NCBI GenBank assembly: GCA_900316265.1 | Contig: ONCH01000003.1 | Location: 62,001-126,000, forward strand | Direction of reading: 5' to 3' | DNA from: an uncultured Prevotellaceae bacterium | GTDB taxonomy: Bacteria; Bacteroidota; Bacteroidia; Bacteroidales; Bacteroidaceae | DNA: 64,000 nt | Shown here: positions 15,533-24,335 of the stretch, piece after piece | Layout of the letters: each line of letters begins with the position of its first letter | How positions within the stretch are numbered: the first letter of the stretch is position 1 | Made by a program: the position numbers and the translations under genes | The notes under the pieces: model-generated | What the model was told of the DNA's origin: nothing | Databases searched by the model: none | What the model saw: only the letters and a program-made list of their open reading frames with translations

Positions 15533-16738
15533 ATGAAGAAGGTTTTAATGATTTCTCCAAGTAGCTATCCAGTTATTGGAGCTGAGGCAATAGTGAATAT
15601 AAAACTGTTGAAAACATTATCTGACTCACAACAGTTTAGTATAGATCTTATTTCAAGGAGATGGAAGTGGGCAAAATATCCCTCAGATACTTTGGAGAGT
15701 TTTGGGATAAGACTGGATAGTCTTGAAATAGTTGAGGTTGATAATGTTATCAATATTAAAACTATTTTACAAAACCTTTTTACCTATTTAAAGTTTGGGA
15801 TATTGTATAGGGGTTATCACTGGGCATATCCGGCATGGAAGATTGTTCATAAGAAGATAAAAAAGAACCACTATGATTATGTTTTGACAAAAGACGTCCC
15901 TTCTTTACTGTTAGGTTACTACTTGAAAAAACGTTTTGGAATTAAGTGGGTTGCGACATGGAACGACCCATGTCCTTGGATTATGTACCCCAAACCTTAT
16001 GGCAAAGGACTTGATGCTAAATTATCAAAAATGCATAAAAAGATAATTGCAAAAATGCAGGAGGCGGATGTTCATATCTTCCCCAATCCGCGTATTCGAG
16101 ATTACATGAATAAATACCTTCATGTGGACGAGAGTAAATGTGTGGTAATACCTCATGTTATTATCCCACCAACTGAGGGTGGTGTTAAACATATCTATGG
16201 TGATAGCCTCAGACTAATCCATTCTGGTAATTTGGAAAATCCAAGGAATCCAAATACTTTTTTACGAGCCTTTAGACGTTTTATTGACAAGAAGCCTGAT
16301 GCAAGAATCTCGTTCACAATTATGGGGCATTGCGATGCATCAGTAAACAATTTAATATCAGAATTGAAATTAGAACAATATGTATATTATGTGTCACCTG
16401 TCGAATACAAGGAGAGTTTGCAGAAGCTTTCTGCTTACGATATAGCTGTTATTATTGAGGCTGATTGTGAGGAGGGTATTTTCTTACCCACCAAAGTATC
16501 TGATTTCTTGCAAATGTCTATCCCGATTTTTGCTGTGTCACCACAAGTCGGAATATTAAATGATCTCTATAAAGAAAAGCAAGTATCATATTTCGCAGCA
16601 GTTAATGACGTCGATTCTATTTATGATGAAATAAATAGACTCTATGCTGACTATGAGAACAAAGAGATACACAAAGTTGAGTGTTATTTGAAGTCTATGA
16701 CAATGGATTACGTAGTGGAAAAGTATTTAAGTATTTAG
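15533..16738 (+). CDS. Glycosyltransferase (GT4-like)
   Basis: A 401-residue GT-B-type enzyme. The N-terminal half has a Rossmann-like start (KKVLMISPSSYPVIGAEAIV) and the donor-site half has LRLIHSGNLENPRNPNTFLR followed by EADCEEGIFLPTKVSDFLQM, in which the E-x7-E-like acidic region of GT4 enzymes can be placed. It would add a sugar to the lipid-linked intermediate on the cytoplasmic face. The donor and linkage cannot be read from sequence. It is sandwiched between wzx-like and wzy-like genes. Confidence 0.85.
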   Translation: MKKVLMISPSSYPVIGAEAIVNIKLLKTLSDSQQFSIDLISRRWKWAKYPSDTLESFGIRLDSLEIVEVDNVINIKTILQNLFTYLKFGILYRGYHWAYPAWKIVHKKIKKNHYDYVLTKDVPSLLLGYYLKKRFGIKWVATWNDPCPWIMYPKPYGKGLDAKLSKMHKKIIAKMQEADVHIFPNPRIRDYMNKYLHVDESKCVVIPHVIIPPTEGGVKHIYGDSLRLIHSGNLENPRNPNTFLRAFRRFIDKKPDARISFTIMGHCDASVNNLISELKLEQYVYYVSPVEYKESLQKLSAYDIAVIIEADCEEGIFLPTKVSDFLQMSIPIFAVSPQVGILNDLYKEKQVSYFAAVNDVDSIYDEINRLYADYENKEIHKVECYLKSMTMDYVVEKYLSI

Positions 16739-16756
16739 AGTGCATTTCTAATTTAC

Positions 16757-18037
16757 TTGAAAGACAATACAATGAGACAAAGAAAGATTACTTCTTTTAT
16801 ACATCCCAATCTATTGGTTTTACCCATTATTTTACGATGGTTGCTTCCTGTTTCAATTGAAAACAGGTTGTATATGTGTATATGGGGAATATATATGTTT
16901 TTACCGGATTTACTGTATTTTGTATATATTTTAAGTTACAAAGGTAAAAGTAGTATATTTAATAATAGGAAGATGGCTATGGCTTTCTTAGGATTTACTT
17001 ATGCCTATGTATTATTCCATATGCTATTCGCAGATGGAGATTCTACATATAAATCAAACTTAATTTTAAGTAGTTTCAGTTTTATCTATATCCCGTTCAT
17101 ATACATAAATTGGCCATTAAGAAAAGATGGTTTCGATAAAATCAAAATTTCACTCATAATATCGTTGTTGATATTATGCGGGGAGGTCCTTTTGTACAGT
17201 TTAGGTATTTTAGCATACACAACTGCTGAAGGAGATGATTTGACGGATGGACTATATGAGACAGGTGGTATTATGAGAATTTCTACAACAGTAGGAGCTG
17301 CTACTGGTTCCGCTATTGTCATACTTATGTTGGGTTGTATCATTACTGCTTATTATAAAATGGGCAAAATAAAACTATACGCCTTGTTTCTCTTAATAAC
17401 AGTAACCTTGTTGTTTACTGTTAGTCGTGGTTCTTTGCTCATTTGGCTGATGTATATAGGAATACATATTGTTAAAAAGCTGAAATCCCTATCTTTTTCA
17501 AAGAAAGTAGGTTTCATAATAGTTGTTATAGCATCGTTGCTTGTTTTAAATCAGCAAGGAGTGTTTGAACCATTGAAGGACCGAATGGAAAAAAATCAAT
17601 CTGATGTTACGACTGGTAGAGATGATTTAAATAACGAAGCTGTCCGTCTGATTATGAATTCTGACTATTTCGGAGTCGGTATTGGTAACGTATTCCCAGA
17701 GAAGATAATTCAGTATAAGTTGAATGTGCCATACTATATAGGTATGCACAATACTTATCTCACTTATCTTGCTGAAATAGGAGTGATAGGGTTAATGTTT
17801 TTACTATTGTTCTATTTATCGGTGATAAGTCATTTGAGATTCTTAAAACTACCTTTGTCTTTTGTTGCACTCTGTGTTTTATTGGTAAGTTTCAATACGG
17901 AAGCCGTGTTCGTTGACCAAGAGTATATAGCATTATTTTTCTTGTTGATAACAGCATCTTTGAATCTTCAAGCAGAAAGAAATGCTTCCAATAGCCATAA
18001 TAATTCCCTCGTACAAGCTGGGAACGTATCTGTGTAA
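16757..18037 (+). CDS. O-antigen polymerase/ligase-like membrane protein (Wzy-like)
   Basis: A 426-residue protein with about 11 membrane segments and a large outside loop (residues about 270-330: DRMEKNQSDVTTGRDDLNNE, then GVGIGNVFPEKI and GMHNTYLTYLAEIG). The HNTYL motif after the loop is the mark of Wzy/WaaL-type O-antigen polymerases and ligases. It would polymerise the flipped repeat units in the periplasm. An internal methionine at 16772 is an alternative start. Its location next to the flippase supports Wzy rather than ligase. Confidence 0.85.
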   Translation: MKDNTMRQRKITSFIHPNLLVLPIILRWLLPVSIENRLYMCIWGIYMFLPDLLYFVYILSYKGKSSIFNNRKMAMAFLGFTYAYVLFHMLFADGDSTYKSNLILSSFSFIYIPFIYINWPLRKDGFDKIKISLIISLLILCGEVLLYSLGILAYTTAEGDDLTDGLYETGGIMRISTTVGAATGSAIVILMLGCIITAYYKMGKIKLYALFLLITVTLLFTVSRGSLLIWLMYIGIHIVKKLKSLSFSKKVGFIIVVIASLLVLNQQGVFEPLKDRMEKNQSDVTTGRDDLNNEAVRLIMNSDYFGVGIGNVFPEKIIQYKLNVPYYIGMHNTYLTYLAEIGVIGLMFLLLFYLSVISHLRFLKLPLSFVALCVLLVSFNTEAVFVDQEYIALFFLLITASLNLQAERNASNSHNNSLVQAGNVSV

Positions 18038-18366
18038 GTGTCATGATGCTGTCTTGTATTGAGACCCTTCTTAAAGTTTCAAATGAGAACACAGTTAGCT
18101 TTAACATCAAACTGCGTTACTATGAAGATGATGATTTTACCCAAATGAAGAGTCTTATCGCACCGGCCAAGTACAGTTTTAGTTTCCTGATGATCTGTAT
18201 TATGAGATGCTTTCACTCAATATCAAATGCTATAAAATCAGTAATTATAATGCTAAAAATACTACCCCATCCATGTAGTTGGATACAAGTATGTTTTCGA
18301 GAGGTGTATGTAGTCTCTCCAGTGTGGAAACTTAGGGCAGCAATGTCTTTATAACTATTGTAGCTT
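18038..18366 (+). other. 329-base gap with degenerate coding traces
   Basis: An open frame from 18043 to 18354 exists, but its composition (runs of Ser, Cys, Ile, Met) is not protein-like after residue 45. In a second frame, 18180-18275 reads FPDDLYYEMLSLNIKCYKIS before a stop, which looks more like a real protein. The stretch is probably a gene broken by several frameshifts. I cannot name its family. Confidence 0.4.
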
Positions 18367-19428
18367 ATGAAAATCGCATTAGTGCTGCCTGGTTCCATTT
18401 GGTACGCTCCTTACGTGAGAATATATACCAAGATATTAGATGAGCTCCACACTGATTATGCAATCATATCGTGGAATAGGGAAGGGGATGATAAGCCCGA
18501 AGGATTCCAGTATAACGTGCCTTGTGCAAAGGGGCATGGCTCTGCCGGGTGGAAGGCATATAAGGGGTATATCAAGTTTATAAAGAAAACTATAAAAGAG
18601 CAAGGTTTTGAACGTATCATCGTGTTTGGGCCGCAGATGACATGTATGCTCAGTGCCTATCTTCTTCTGCATTTCCGAGGGCGGTATATGATTGATTATC
18701 GCGACTTGTCCATTGAGCAGAAAGCAGGATTCAAACAGCTCTTTGCTGTGATGTTGAAGTTCAGCAAGGCCAATGTTATTTCGTCACCAGGCTTTAAGCG
18801 TTGTCTACCCAAGAGGGACTACTACCTGTCTCATAATTTCGACATCAATGCTGTGAAGGCAGCTTTTGAAGAAAAGGTAGTGGGCTCTTTTGAGACGGGG
18901 AAAGAAATAGAGGTTCTCACTATCGGAGCCATACGTGATTATAGTTCCAACATCGAGGTGGTGAAGGCTTTGGGTAATAAAGAGGGTATCACGGTCAGCT
19001 TTGTGGGGAAAGGAAGTGCCGCAGAAAGAATTGCGGAATACTGTAAGAAAGAGGGTATAGAGAATGTGAAGTTTACAGGGTTCTACCAGAAGCATGAAGA
19101 GGCTGGTTATGTGAAGAGCGCAACTTTCATGAATATCTTCTATCCTCGCATTATCACCCACGACACAGCCTTGTCGAACCGGTTCTACAATTCATTGATA
19201 TACCGCAAACCGATGATTGTTACTAAGGACACCACGCAAGGCGACTATGCAGAACGTTATGGAGTGGGGCTCGCATTGGAGACCACAGAGGGACTTGCTG
19301 GCAAATTGAAAGATTTCTTGAAGCAGGACTATGCGGCATATTGTGAACGCTGTAATTCCCTTCTCAGTGACTTCATAAATGACTATAATGAGTTTTACGG
19401 GGCTGTTAAACAATTCGTAAGTGCTTAG
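18367..19428 (+). CDS. Glycosyltransferase (GT-B fold)
   Basis: A 353-residue probable GT-B enzyme. It begins MKIALVLPGSIWYAPYVRIY, has YMIDYRDLSIEQKAGFKQLF in the acceptor half, and EVLTIGAIRDYSSNIEVVKA with VSFVGKGSAAERI in the donor half, the pattern of family 4-like transferases. The usual C-terminal acidic motif is weak. Its codon use and GC content are higher than those of the three AT-rich genes before it, suggesting a mosaic origin of the locus. The stop at 19426-19428 overlaps the GTG start of the next gene. Confidence 0.8.
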   Translation: MKIALVLPGSIWYAPYVRIYTKILDELHTDYAIISWNREGDDKPEGFQYNVPCAKGHGSAGWKAYKGYIKFIKKTIKEQGFERIIVFGPQMTCMLSAYLLLHFRGRYMIDYRDLSIEQKAGFKQLFAVMLKFSKANVISSPGFKRCLPKRDYYLSHNFDINAVKAAFEEKVVGSFETGKEIEVLTIGAIRDYSSNIEVVKALGNKEGITVSFVGKGSAAERIAEYCKKEGIENVKFTGFYQKHEEAGYVKSATFMNIFYPRIITHDTALSNRFYNSLIYRKPMIVTKDTTQGDYAERYGVGLALETTEGLAGKLKDFLKQDYAAYCERCNSLLSDFINDYNEFYGAVKQFVSA

Positions 19429-21154
19429 ATTAAAAAACATTTTGCTTTTGATGGTGACGTTGTGCCTGACGTGGAATGTACAGGCAGGTGTTATCACTAT
19501 CGTGGACCAGCATGACTTCGACTTGCTGCAAAGCAAGATAGAAAAAGCCATCAAAGCAGGGGATAAGGATATTGTCGTAACGTTTGGCCGCGGCCCGTAT
19601 TATTACAAAGATGACCATGTACTGCTTCGTGATGTTTATGGCAAGGATGTGACGCTACAGTTCAAAGGCAACAAGACAAAGATTATTTCAGCTGGGCGGC
19701 AATATCGCAAGGGAGACCTCTACGAAGGCGGTTTTTCCACCAAATATGTTTGGTTAGACTCTAAATTGAACGACCTCTTCATCTGGGGGCAGATGTACCA
19801 GGCAGACAGGATGGTGGACATTGTGGACGAAGGGGCGAAGTTGTGCCGTGTCCATTCTTCTGAGTTCAATCTGGATGCAGAGAAAGTGGTTCCTAATGCT
19901 TGGCTTCAGCTTACAGAATGGTACATGAGCGGTACTTACAAAATTGAGAGGGTTGAGGGGCAATATGTGTATTTCACTGCGAGTGACTTGAAACCAGGAT
20001 TGGCTGCATACGGTAACTATAATGTGAACTATGATTATACGGTGGTGAAAAAGTATCCCCGTTTCAGGGTTTGTAATATGAGTGACGCTACAGCCGCATT
20101 AAACATCGAAGAAGGGACGCCTGTCGCTAGGGATTTCTATGAATGTCAGAGCTCAACATTCCTGCAAATCTATGGTACGGACTTCAAAAAGATAGACATT
20201 TCCGGCATCCGTTTCTACGGGAATGCGGGAAAGAGCATGCTGTTGCGACTGTTGGGTGCCCGTGTGAGTGAGGGTATCAATATCCACCACTGCGAGTTTC
20301 ATGGTATCAAGTCTGTGGCAGTATATATGATGCAGACCAATAACACCACTATCACCAATTGCCGCTTTGAGGATTGCTACGATCATGTGCTTCTGGCCAT
20401 CTCTAAGGTTAAGAACACGCGTATAAAGGACAACTACTTTCTTAATACAGGCAAAGGACTGAAGAGCACGTTCTCCATTCACTGCCAGTGCAAGGACTTT
20501 TATGTGGCCAACAATACGCTAGTTAATTTCGGACAAGGTGGAATTGCAGTTGGCACGGGTGTTACGGATGAAGACGAAGGGAACGGCATTGTGGAAGACA
20601 ATGTGCTGTATTTCACCGACGAGTATGCTGAAACTGCTAAGAAAAGTTCGTTAATAGATGGCGGAGCTATCTATCTCTATACGAAAAACGATGGAACAGT
20701 AGTACGTTACAACCGTGTCCATAATTACACAGGAGCACACTCTAACCGTGGTATCTATTGTGATGACGGTGCGTATGGCTTTACTCTTTATGGCAACATT
20801 ATTACTGGAGATTTAAATAGCAACTTCATCGACTCCCGTTTGGTACCTTCAGCAGACCTGCCCACAAACACCAACAACGTAATAGAGTACAATATTGTTG
20901 AAGGACGGTATAAGTTTGAGGGTAGTAATAAGTCAGGCAATGGCTGTGTTAAAGGTAAGAACATTGTACTTAATAAAGCAAATAGTACCCCCCATAAAAT
21001 AGTATTGGGCAAATTTGATAAGGCAGAAGAGGATGTGAATCTTGAATACAAATGGAATAAAGATCTTTCGATAGTTGTACCGCGCAGTACCCGCAGCGAA
21101 CTTAAGAAGCTGCCGTTCTATAGCAGAATCAAGAAATATATAAAAATAAGATAA
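19421..21154 (+). CDS. Secreted right-handed beta-helix protein 1
   Basis: A 577-residue exported protein. It starts at GTG 19421, which gives a full signal peptide (MLRLKNILLLMVTLCLTWNV, cleavage after VQA); the ATG at 19451 would remove most of it. The rest shows repeating rungs with NxxxNN patterns (INIHHCEFHGI, TTITNCRFEDC, FYVANNTLVNF, GIVEDNVLYF) typical of pectate-lyase-like parallel beta helices. Such proteins in polysaccharide loci act as lyases, epimerases or hydrolases on the polymer, but no catalytic residues can be assigned. The gene overlaps the upstream glycosyltransferase by 8 bases. Confidence 0.8.
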   Translation: MLRLKNILLLMVTLCLTWNVQAGVITIVDQHDFDLLQSKIEKAIKAGDKDIVVTFGRGPYYYKDDHVLLRDVYGKDVTLQFKGNKTKIISAGRQYRKGDLYEGGFSTKYVWLDSKLNDLFIWGQMYQADRMVDIVDEGAKLCRVHSSEFNLDAEKVVPNAWLQLTEWYMSGTYKIERVEGQYVYFTASDLKPGLAAYGNYNVNYDYTVVKKYPRFRVCNMSDATAALNIEEGTPVARDFYECQSSTFLQIYGTDFKKIDISGIRFYGNAGKSMLLRLLGARVSEGINIHHCEFHGIKSVAVYMMQTNNTTITNCRFEDCYDHVLLAISKVKNTRIKDNYFLNTGKGLKSTFSIHCQCKDFYVANNTLVNFGQGGIAVGTGVTDEDEGNGIVEDNVLYFTDEYAETAKKSSLIDGGAIYLYTKNDGTVVRYNRVHNYTGAHSNRGIYCDDGAYGFTLYGNIITGDLNSNFIDSRLVPSADLPTNTNNVIEYNIVEGRYKFEGSNKSGNGCVKGKNIVLNKANSTPHKIVLGKFDKAEEDVNLEYKWNKDLSIVVPRSTRSELKKLPFYSRIKKYIKIR

Positions 21155-21166
21155 AAAAGAATAACT

Positions 21167-21781
21167 ATGTATAAGCATTTTTTCAAACGAGTCATTGACA
21201 TTATTGGAGCAATAATTCTGCTGCCCTTTGTGCTGTTGGAGATAATTATCCTAGCTCCGTTTATCTGGTTCACAGACAAAGGACCAGTGTTTTATAATGC
21301 AAATAGAGCAGGGAAGGATTATAAACCGTTCAAAATGTTCAAGCTCCGCTCGATGTATGTGAATAGCCCTGACTTAAAGAACGCAGATGGATCTACATTC
21401 AACAGTGACAACGACCCGCGTGTGACTCCGATAGGAAAGATTATGCGCAAAACCAGTTTGGATGAAGTACCTCAGTTCCTTAATATTTTGCTTGGTGATA
21501 TGAGTTTTATAGGACCAAGACCGAAGCTGTATAATCCTGAAAGAAAACTTGAAGACATGACGGACACCTATCGCAAAAGTTATTCCGTGAAACCTGGTAT
21601 TACAGGTTATGCCCAAGCATATTACCGCAATAGTATCACACAGGACGAGAAATTCTATTGGGATGCCTATTATGCTGACCATATCAGTTTTTGGATGGAT
21701 GTCAAAATCGTTTGGCAAACCGTAATTTCTGTGATTGCACGCAAGAATATCAATACAGAGCAGAGCTACAAGCAACGATAA
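21167..21781 (+). CDS. Initiating sugar-phosphate transferase (WcaJ/PglC type)
   Basis: Transfers the first sugar phosphate from a nucleotide sugar to undecaprenyl phosphate. At 204 residues it is the small monotopic form: one re-entrant membrane helix (VIDIIGAIILLPFVLLEIII) followed by the catalytic domain with KMFKLRSM, TSLDEVPQFLNILLGDMSFI and GPRPKL. The Asp-Glu pair in SLDEVPQ is the expected catalytic dyad. It is near the middle of the locus rather than at its start. Its stop lies next to the left arm of four-helix-bundle cassette C. Confidence 0.92.
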   Translation: MYKHFFKRVIDIIGAIILLPFVLLEIIILAPFIWFTDKGPVFYNANRAGKDYKPFKMFKLRSMYVNSPDLKNADGSTFNSDNDPRVTPIGKIMRKTSLDEVPQFLNILLGDMSFIGPRPKLYNPERKLEDMTDTYRKSYSVKPGITGYAQAYYRNSITQDEKFYWDAYYADHISFWMDVKIVWQTVISVIARKNINTEQSYKQR

Positions 21782-21789
21782 CGATAACG

Positions 21790-22185
21790 TTAACCTTAAC
21801 CTTAACTATGGCTGGCGCTCGAAATTTCAGGGATTATTCGGTATGGAAGGAGGCTGTTGAGTTGGCAACTCTTGTATATAATATTACAGAAAAGATGCCG
21901 TGGTTCGAAAAGAAGGGACTTTGTGATCAACTACAGCGAGCAGTGGTTTCTATTGGCTCAAATATTGCTGAAGGCGCTGCTAGAAATTCTGATTCGGACT
22001 TCGCTCATTTCCTAGATTTCGCATTGGGCTCAGCATTCGAAGTGGAAACTCAATTGCTTATTTCAAAAAATGTAGGTTATTTGGATGATGAACGTTATCA
22101 AGAGCTTATCTTTAAACTGTCTTCTATTGAACGTCAGTTAAATGGTTTAATTTCAAAAATCCGAGACCGTCAAGGTTAAGGTTAA
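21790..22185. mobile_element. Candidate cassette C: inverted repeats around four-helix-bundle gene
   Basis: TTAACCTTAACCTT (21790-21803) and AAGGTTAAGGTTAA (22172-22185) are a perfect 14-base inverted repeat bracketing the gene. GATAAC tandem words precede the left arm and AAGGTTGAA follows the right one. The gene starts 4 bases after the left arm and its TAA (22177-22179) is part of the right arm. Confidence 0.5.
21808..22179 (+). CDS. Four-helix-bundle protein (S23/IVP-like), copy C
   Basis: A 123-residue family member starting at ATG 21808 (an upstream frame into the preceding gene is not credible). The core is RDYSVWKEAVELATLVYNIT, LQRAVVSIGSNIAEGAARNS and HFLDFALGSAFEVETQLLIS. It is the most divergent of the three copies in this window. 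Its start lies directly after the left inverted repeat and its stop within the right one. It separates the initiating transferase from the first ATP-grasp gene. The biochemical role is unknown. Confidence 0.85.
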   Translation: MAGARNFRDYSVWKEAVELATLVYNITEKMPWFEKKGLCDQLQRAVVSIGSNIAEGAARNSDSDFAHFLDFALGSAFEVETQLLISKNVGYLDDERYQELIFKLSSIERQLNGLISKIRDRQG

Positions 22186-22200
22186 TGTCAAGGTTGAATT

Positions 22201-23382
22201 ATGAAGAAACTAATGATAGTGGGCGCATCAGTGCTCCAACTTCCTGCCATCCTGAAAGCGAAGGAGATGGGTTTGCGTGTGGCGGTTGTAGATTTCAATC
22301 CACAAGCCATAGGAATTCCCTACGCTGATGAGTATTATAATGCATCAACAATGGATGAGGATGCAGTACTTGCTGCTGCAGAGGACTATCATCCGGACGG
22401 TATCATGACGCTGGCCACGGATATGCCTATGAGGGGTGTGGCTAAGACTTCCGACAAACTCCATCTGCATAGTATTAACTACGAGACGGCAGTAAAAGCT
22501 ACCGACAAGTACGATATGATTAAGGCCTTCAAGGAACACGATGTTCCTTCGCCTTGGTACTTCGTGGTGGATACTTTAGAAGAATTGAAAGCTCACGAGA
22601 CTGATGTGACTTTCCCGTGTATTATAAAACCCACGGACAATGCCGGAAGTCATGGCGTGGCAAAAGTGTATTCTTTTCAAGAATTGATTGAAAATTACGA
22701 CTACGCCCACTCTTGTAGCCGTCACGGGAAGGTGATAGTGGAGGAGTTCTTAGATGGTCCAGAAGTCTCTGTTGAGGTGATGGTAGTGAATGGAAAAGTG
22801 AATATCCTTCAGATAACCGACAAGATTACTACAGAAGCACCTCACTTTGTGGAGATGGGGCATACACAGCCGTCTCGACTACCTGTTCCAACACAGGATG
22901 CCATTCGTCAAGTGGCTACTGCTGCATGTCTTTCCATAGGCATCGACAAAGGCCCTGCACATGTGGAAATGAAGGTAACGAAGCGAGGACCGGTAATGAT
23001 CGAATTGGGTGCGCGAATGGGAGGTGACAATATAACCACACATCTTGTGCCTTTATCCACAGGCATTGATATGGTTGGCAGCACTATCAAGGTCGCTCTC
23101 GGTGAAGAACCTGACATTACTCCAACGCTCCATTGTGGTTCTGCTATTCGTTACTTTGATGTGCCTTTTGGAACCATTAAGGCTATTGAGAATGTGGAAA
23201 TTGCCAAGCAAATCCCAGGTGTAAAGCAGATTACTTTCACAAAGGAAGTTGGTGAAGAGTCCACACCTATCCAGTGTAGTAATGACCGTATAGGTTTTGT
23301 GATTGCGCAAGGCACAACGCCAGAAGATGCCGTAGCGGCTTGTGAGAAAGCAATGAAAACGATAAAGATTACGATAGAATAA
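22201..23382 (+). CDS. ATP-grasp ligase 1
   Basis: A 393-residue ATP-grasp enzyme resembling the carbamoyl-phosphate-synthase/biotin-carboxylase branch. The N-terminal pre-ATP-grasp domain starts KKLMIVGASVLQLPAILKAK, the ATP site includes FPCIIKPTDNAGSHGVAKVY and IVEEFLDGPEVSVEVMVVNG, and the metal ligands are in VMIELGARMGGDNITTH. Such enzymes activate a carboxylate as acyl phosphate and join it to an amine, thiol or hydroxyl. It is the first gene of a nine-gene block of small-acid enzymes; a second ATP-grasp gene closes that block. The substrate is unknown. Confidence 0.85.
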   Translation: MKKLMIVGASVLQLPAILKAKEMGLRVAVVDFNPQAIGIPYADEYYNASTMDEDAVLAAAEDYHPDGIMTLATDMPMRGVAKTSDKLHLHSINYETAVKATDKYDMIKAFKEHDVPSPWYFVVDTLEELKAHETDVTFPCIIKPTDNAGSHGVAKVYSFQELIENYDYAHSCSRHGKVIVEEFLDGPEVSVEVMVVNGKVNILQITDKITTEAPHFVEMGHTQPSRLPVPTQDAIRQVATAACLSIGIDKGPAHVEMKVTKRGPVMIELGARMGGDNITTHLVPLSTGIDMVGSTIKVALGEEPDITPTLHCGSAIRYFDVPFGTIKAIENVEIAKQIPGVKQITFTKEVGEESTPIQCSNDRIGFVIAQGTTPEDAVAACEKAMKTIKITIE

Positions 23383-23399
23383 TTTAAATCCGATAGTTT

Positions 23400-24296
23400 A
23401 TGAAGTATTACACAATGAAAGATACCCGTGACTTTTTAGAGAGCATAGGTATGCCGGGTGGTGATCTTTACGACCTGCCCACTTCTGAGAAACGTTTCCC
23501 TGATGGCGGTCAATACCGCTTTGAGGTGCCAGGCATCCAAGGACCTGGCCCTATGAAAGCTTTGTTGGAGGCTTTAGATGAATTTGGTGTGAAGATTCAC
23601 CGAGTGACCCAGACCAAGGGTATTATGTTCCTGACTGATGATGAGATCAAACAGATGGTGGAATATGCAAAGAAATGGGATGTACAGTTGATTTTGGCTT
23701 GTGGACCAAGAGCAACGACAGATACTTCAGCATCTGTAAAGACAGAGGAAGGTCAGCGTATGGGTTACCGCCTTCGTGGTGAGGAGCAGATTGCTCGTGG
23801 TATAGAGGAAATCAAGCGTGGTGCCCGTTTGGGTGTGCGTGGTTTCCTAATCTATGATGAAGGTCTGCTTTGGGCTTTGGGTGAAGCCAGAAAGAAAGGT
23901 TACATTCCCGCAGACTGCCACTTCAAGGTAAGTGCTCATAGCGGTCATGGCAATCCCTGCTCTGCCCACGTGTTGGAGGCGTTGGGAGCAGACAGTATCA
24001 ATCCTGTGCGTGACATCCAGGTTCAGATGCTGGCCTCAATGCGTGCTGCTATTGATGTGCCTATTGATTTGCACACTGAGAACCCTAAGTCTTCTGGTGG
24101 TTTTATTCGCCATTACGAGGTGCCCGACTTTATCCGTGTGGCTGCACCAGTGTATCTGAAGACAGGAGGTAGTGTGGCAGCAAACCATAGTTATGATACA
24201 ACAGAGAAGGAAGCAAGACAGCGTGCTAAGCAGGTGATGCTGGTGAAAAGGGTAATTGATGAGTATTATCCAGATGCTGTTGTTTCGCCAAAATAA
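23400..24296 (+). CDS. TIM-barrel protein of unknown function
   Basis: A 298-residue soluble protein whose strand-helix repeats fit a TIM barrel: GVKIHRVTQTKGIMFL, WDVQLILACGPRA, VRGFLIYDEGLLWALGEA, CHFKVSAHSGHGNP, VPIDLHTENPKSSGGFI. Conserved-looking charged residues at strand ends (DEG, SAHSGHGN, DLHTEN) suggest a metal or carboxylate substrate site. I recall similar proteins being labelled U32-peptidase-like, but the U32 signature is not evident. It lies 17 bases after ATP-grasp 1 and 39 before the citrate-lyase-like gene. An internal ATG at 23415 could also be the start. Confidence 0.7.
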   Translation: MKYYTMKDTRDFLESIGMPGGDLYDLPTSEKRFPDGGQYRFEVPGIQGPGPMKALLEALDEFGVKIHRVTQTKGIMFLTDDEIKQMVEYAKKWDVQLILACGPRATTDTSASVKTEEGQRMGYRLRGEEQIARGIEEIKRGARLGVRGFLIYDEGLLWALGEARKKGYIPADCHFKVSAHSGHGNPCSAHVLEALGADSINPVRDIQVQMLASMRAAIDVPIDLHTENPKSSGGFIRHYEVPDFIRVAAPVYLKTGGSVAANHSYDTTEKEARQRAKQVMLVKRVIDEYYPDAVVSPK

Positions 24297-24335
24297 TAAT
24301 TTTAAATTATCAATTATCATTTTTCAATTGGATAA

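Noticed and set aside
18043-18354. 103-codon frame after the polymerase as a gene
   Set aside because: Composition is not protein-like beyond the first part and coding sense appears to change frame; treated as a remnant.
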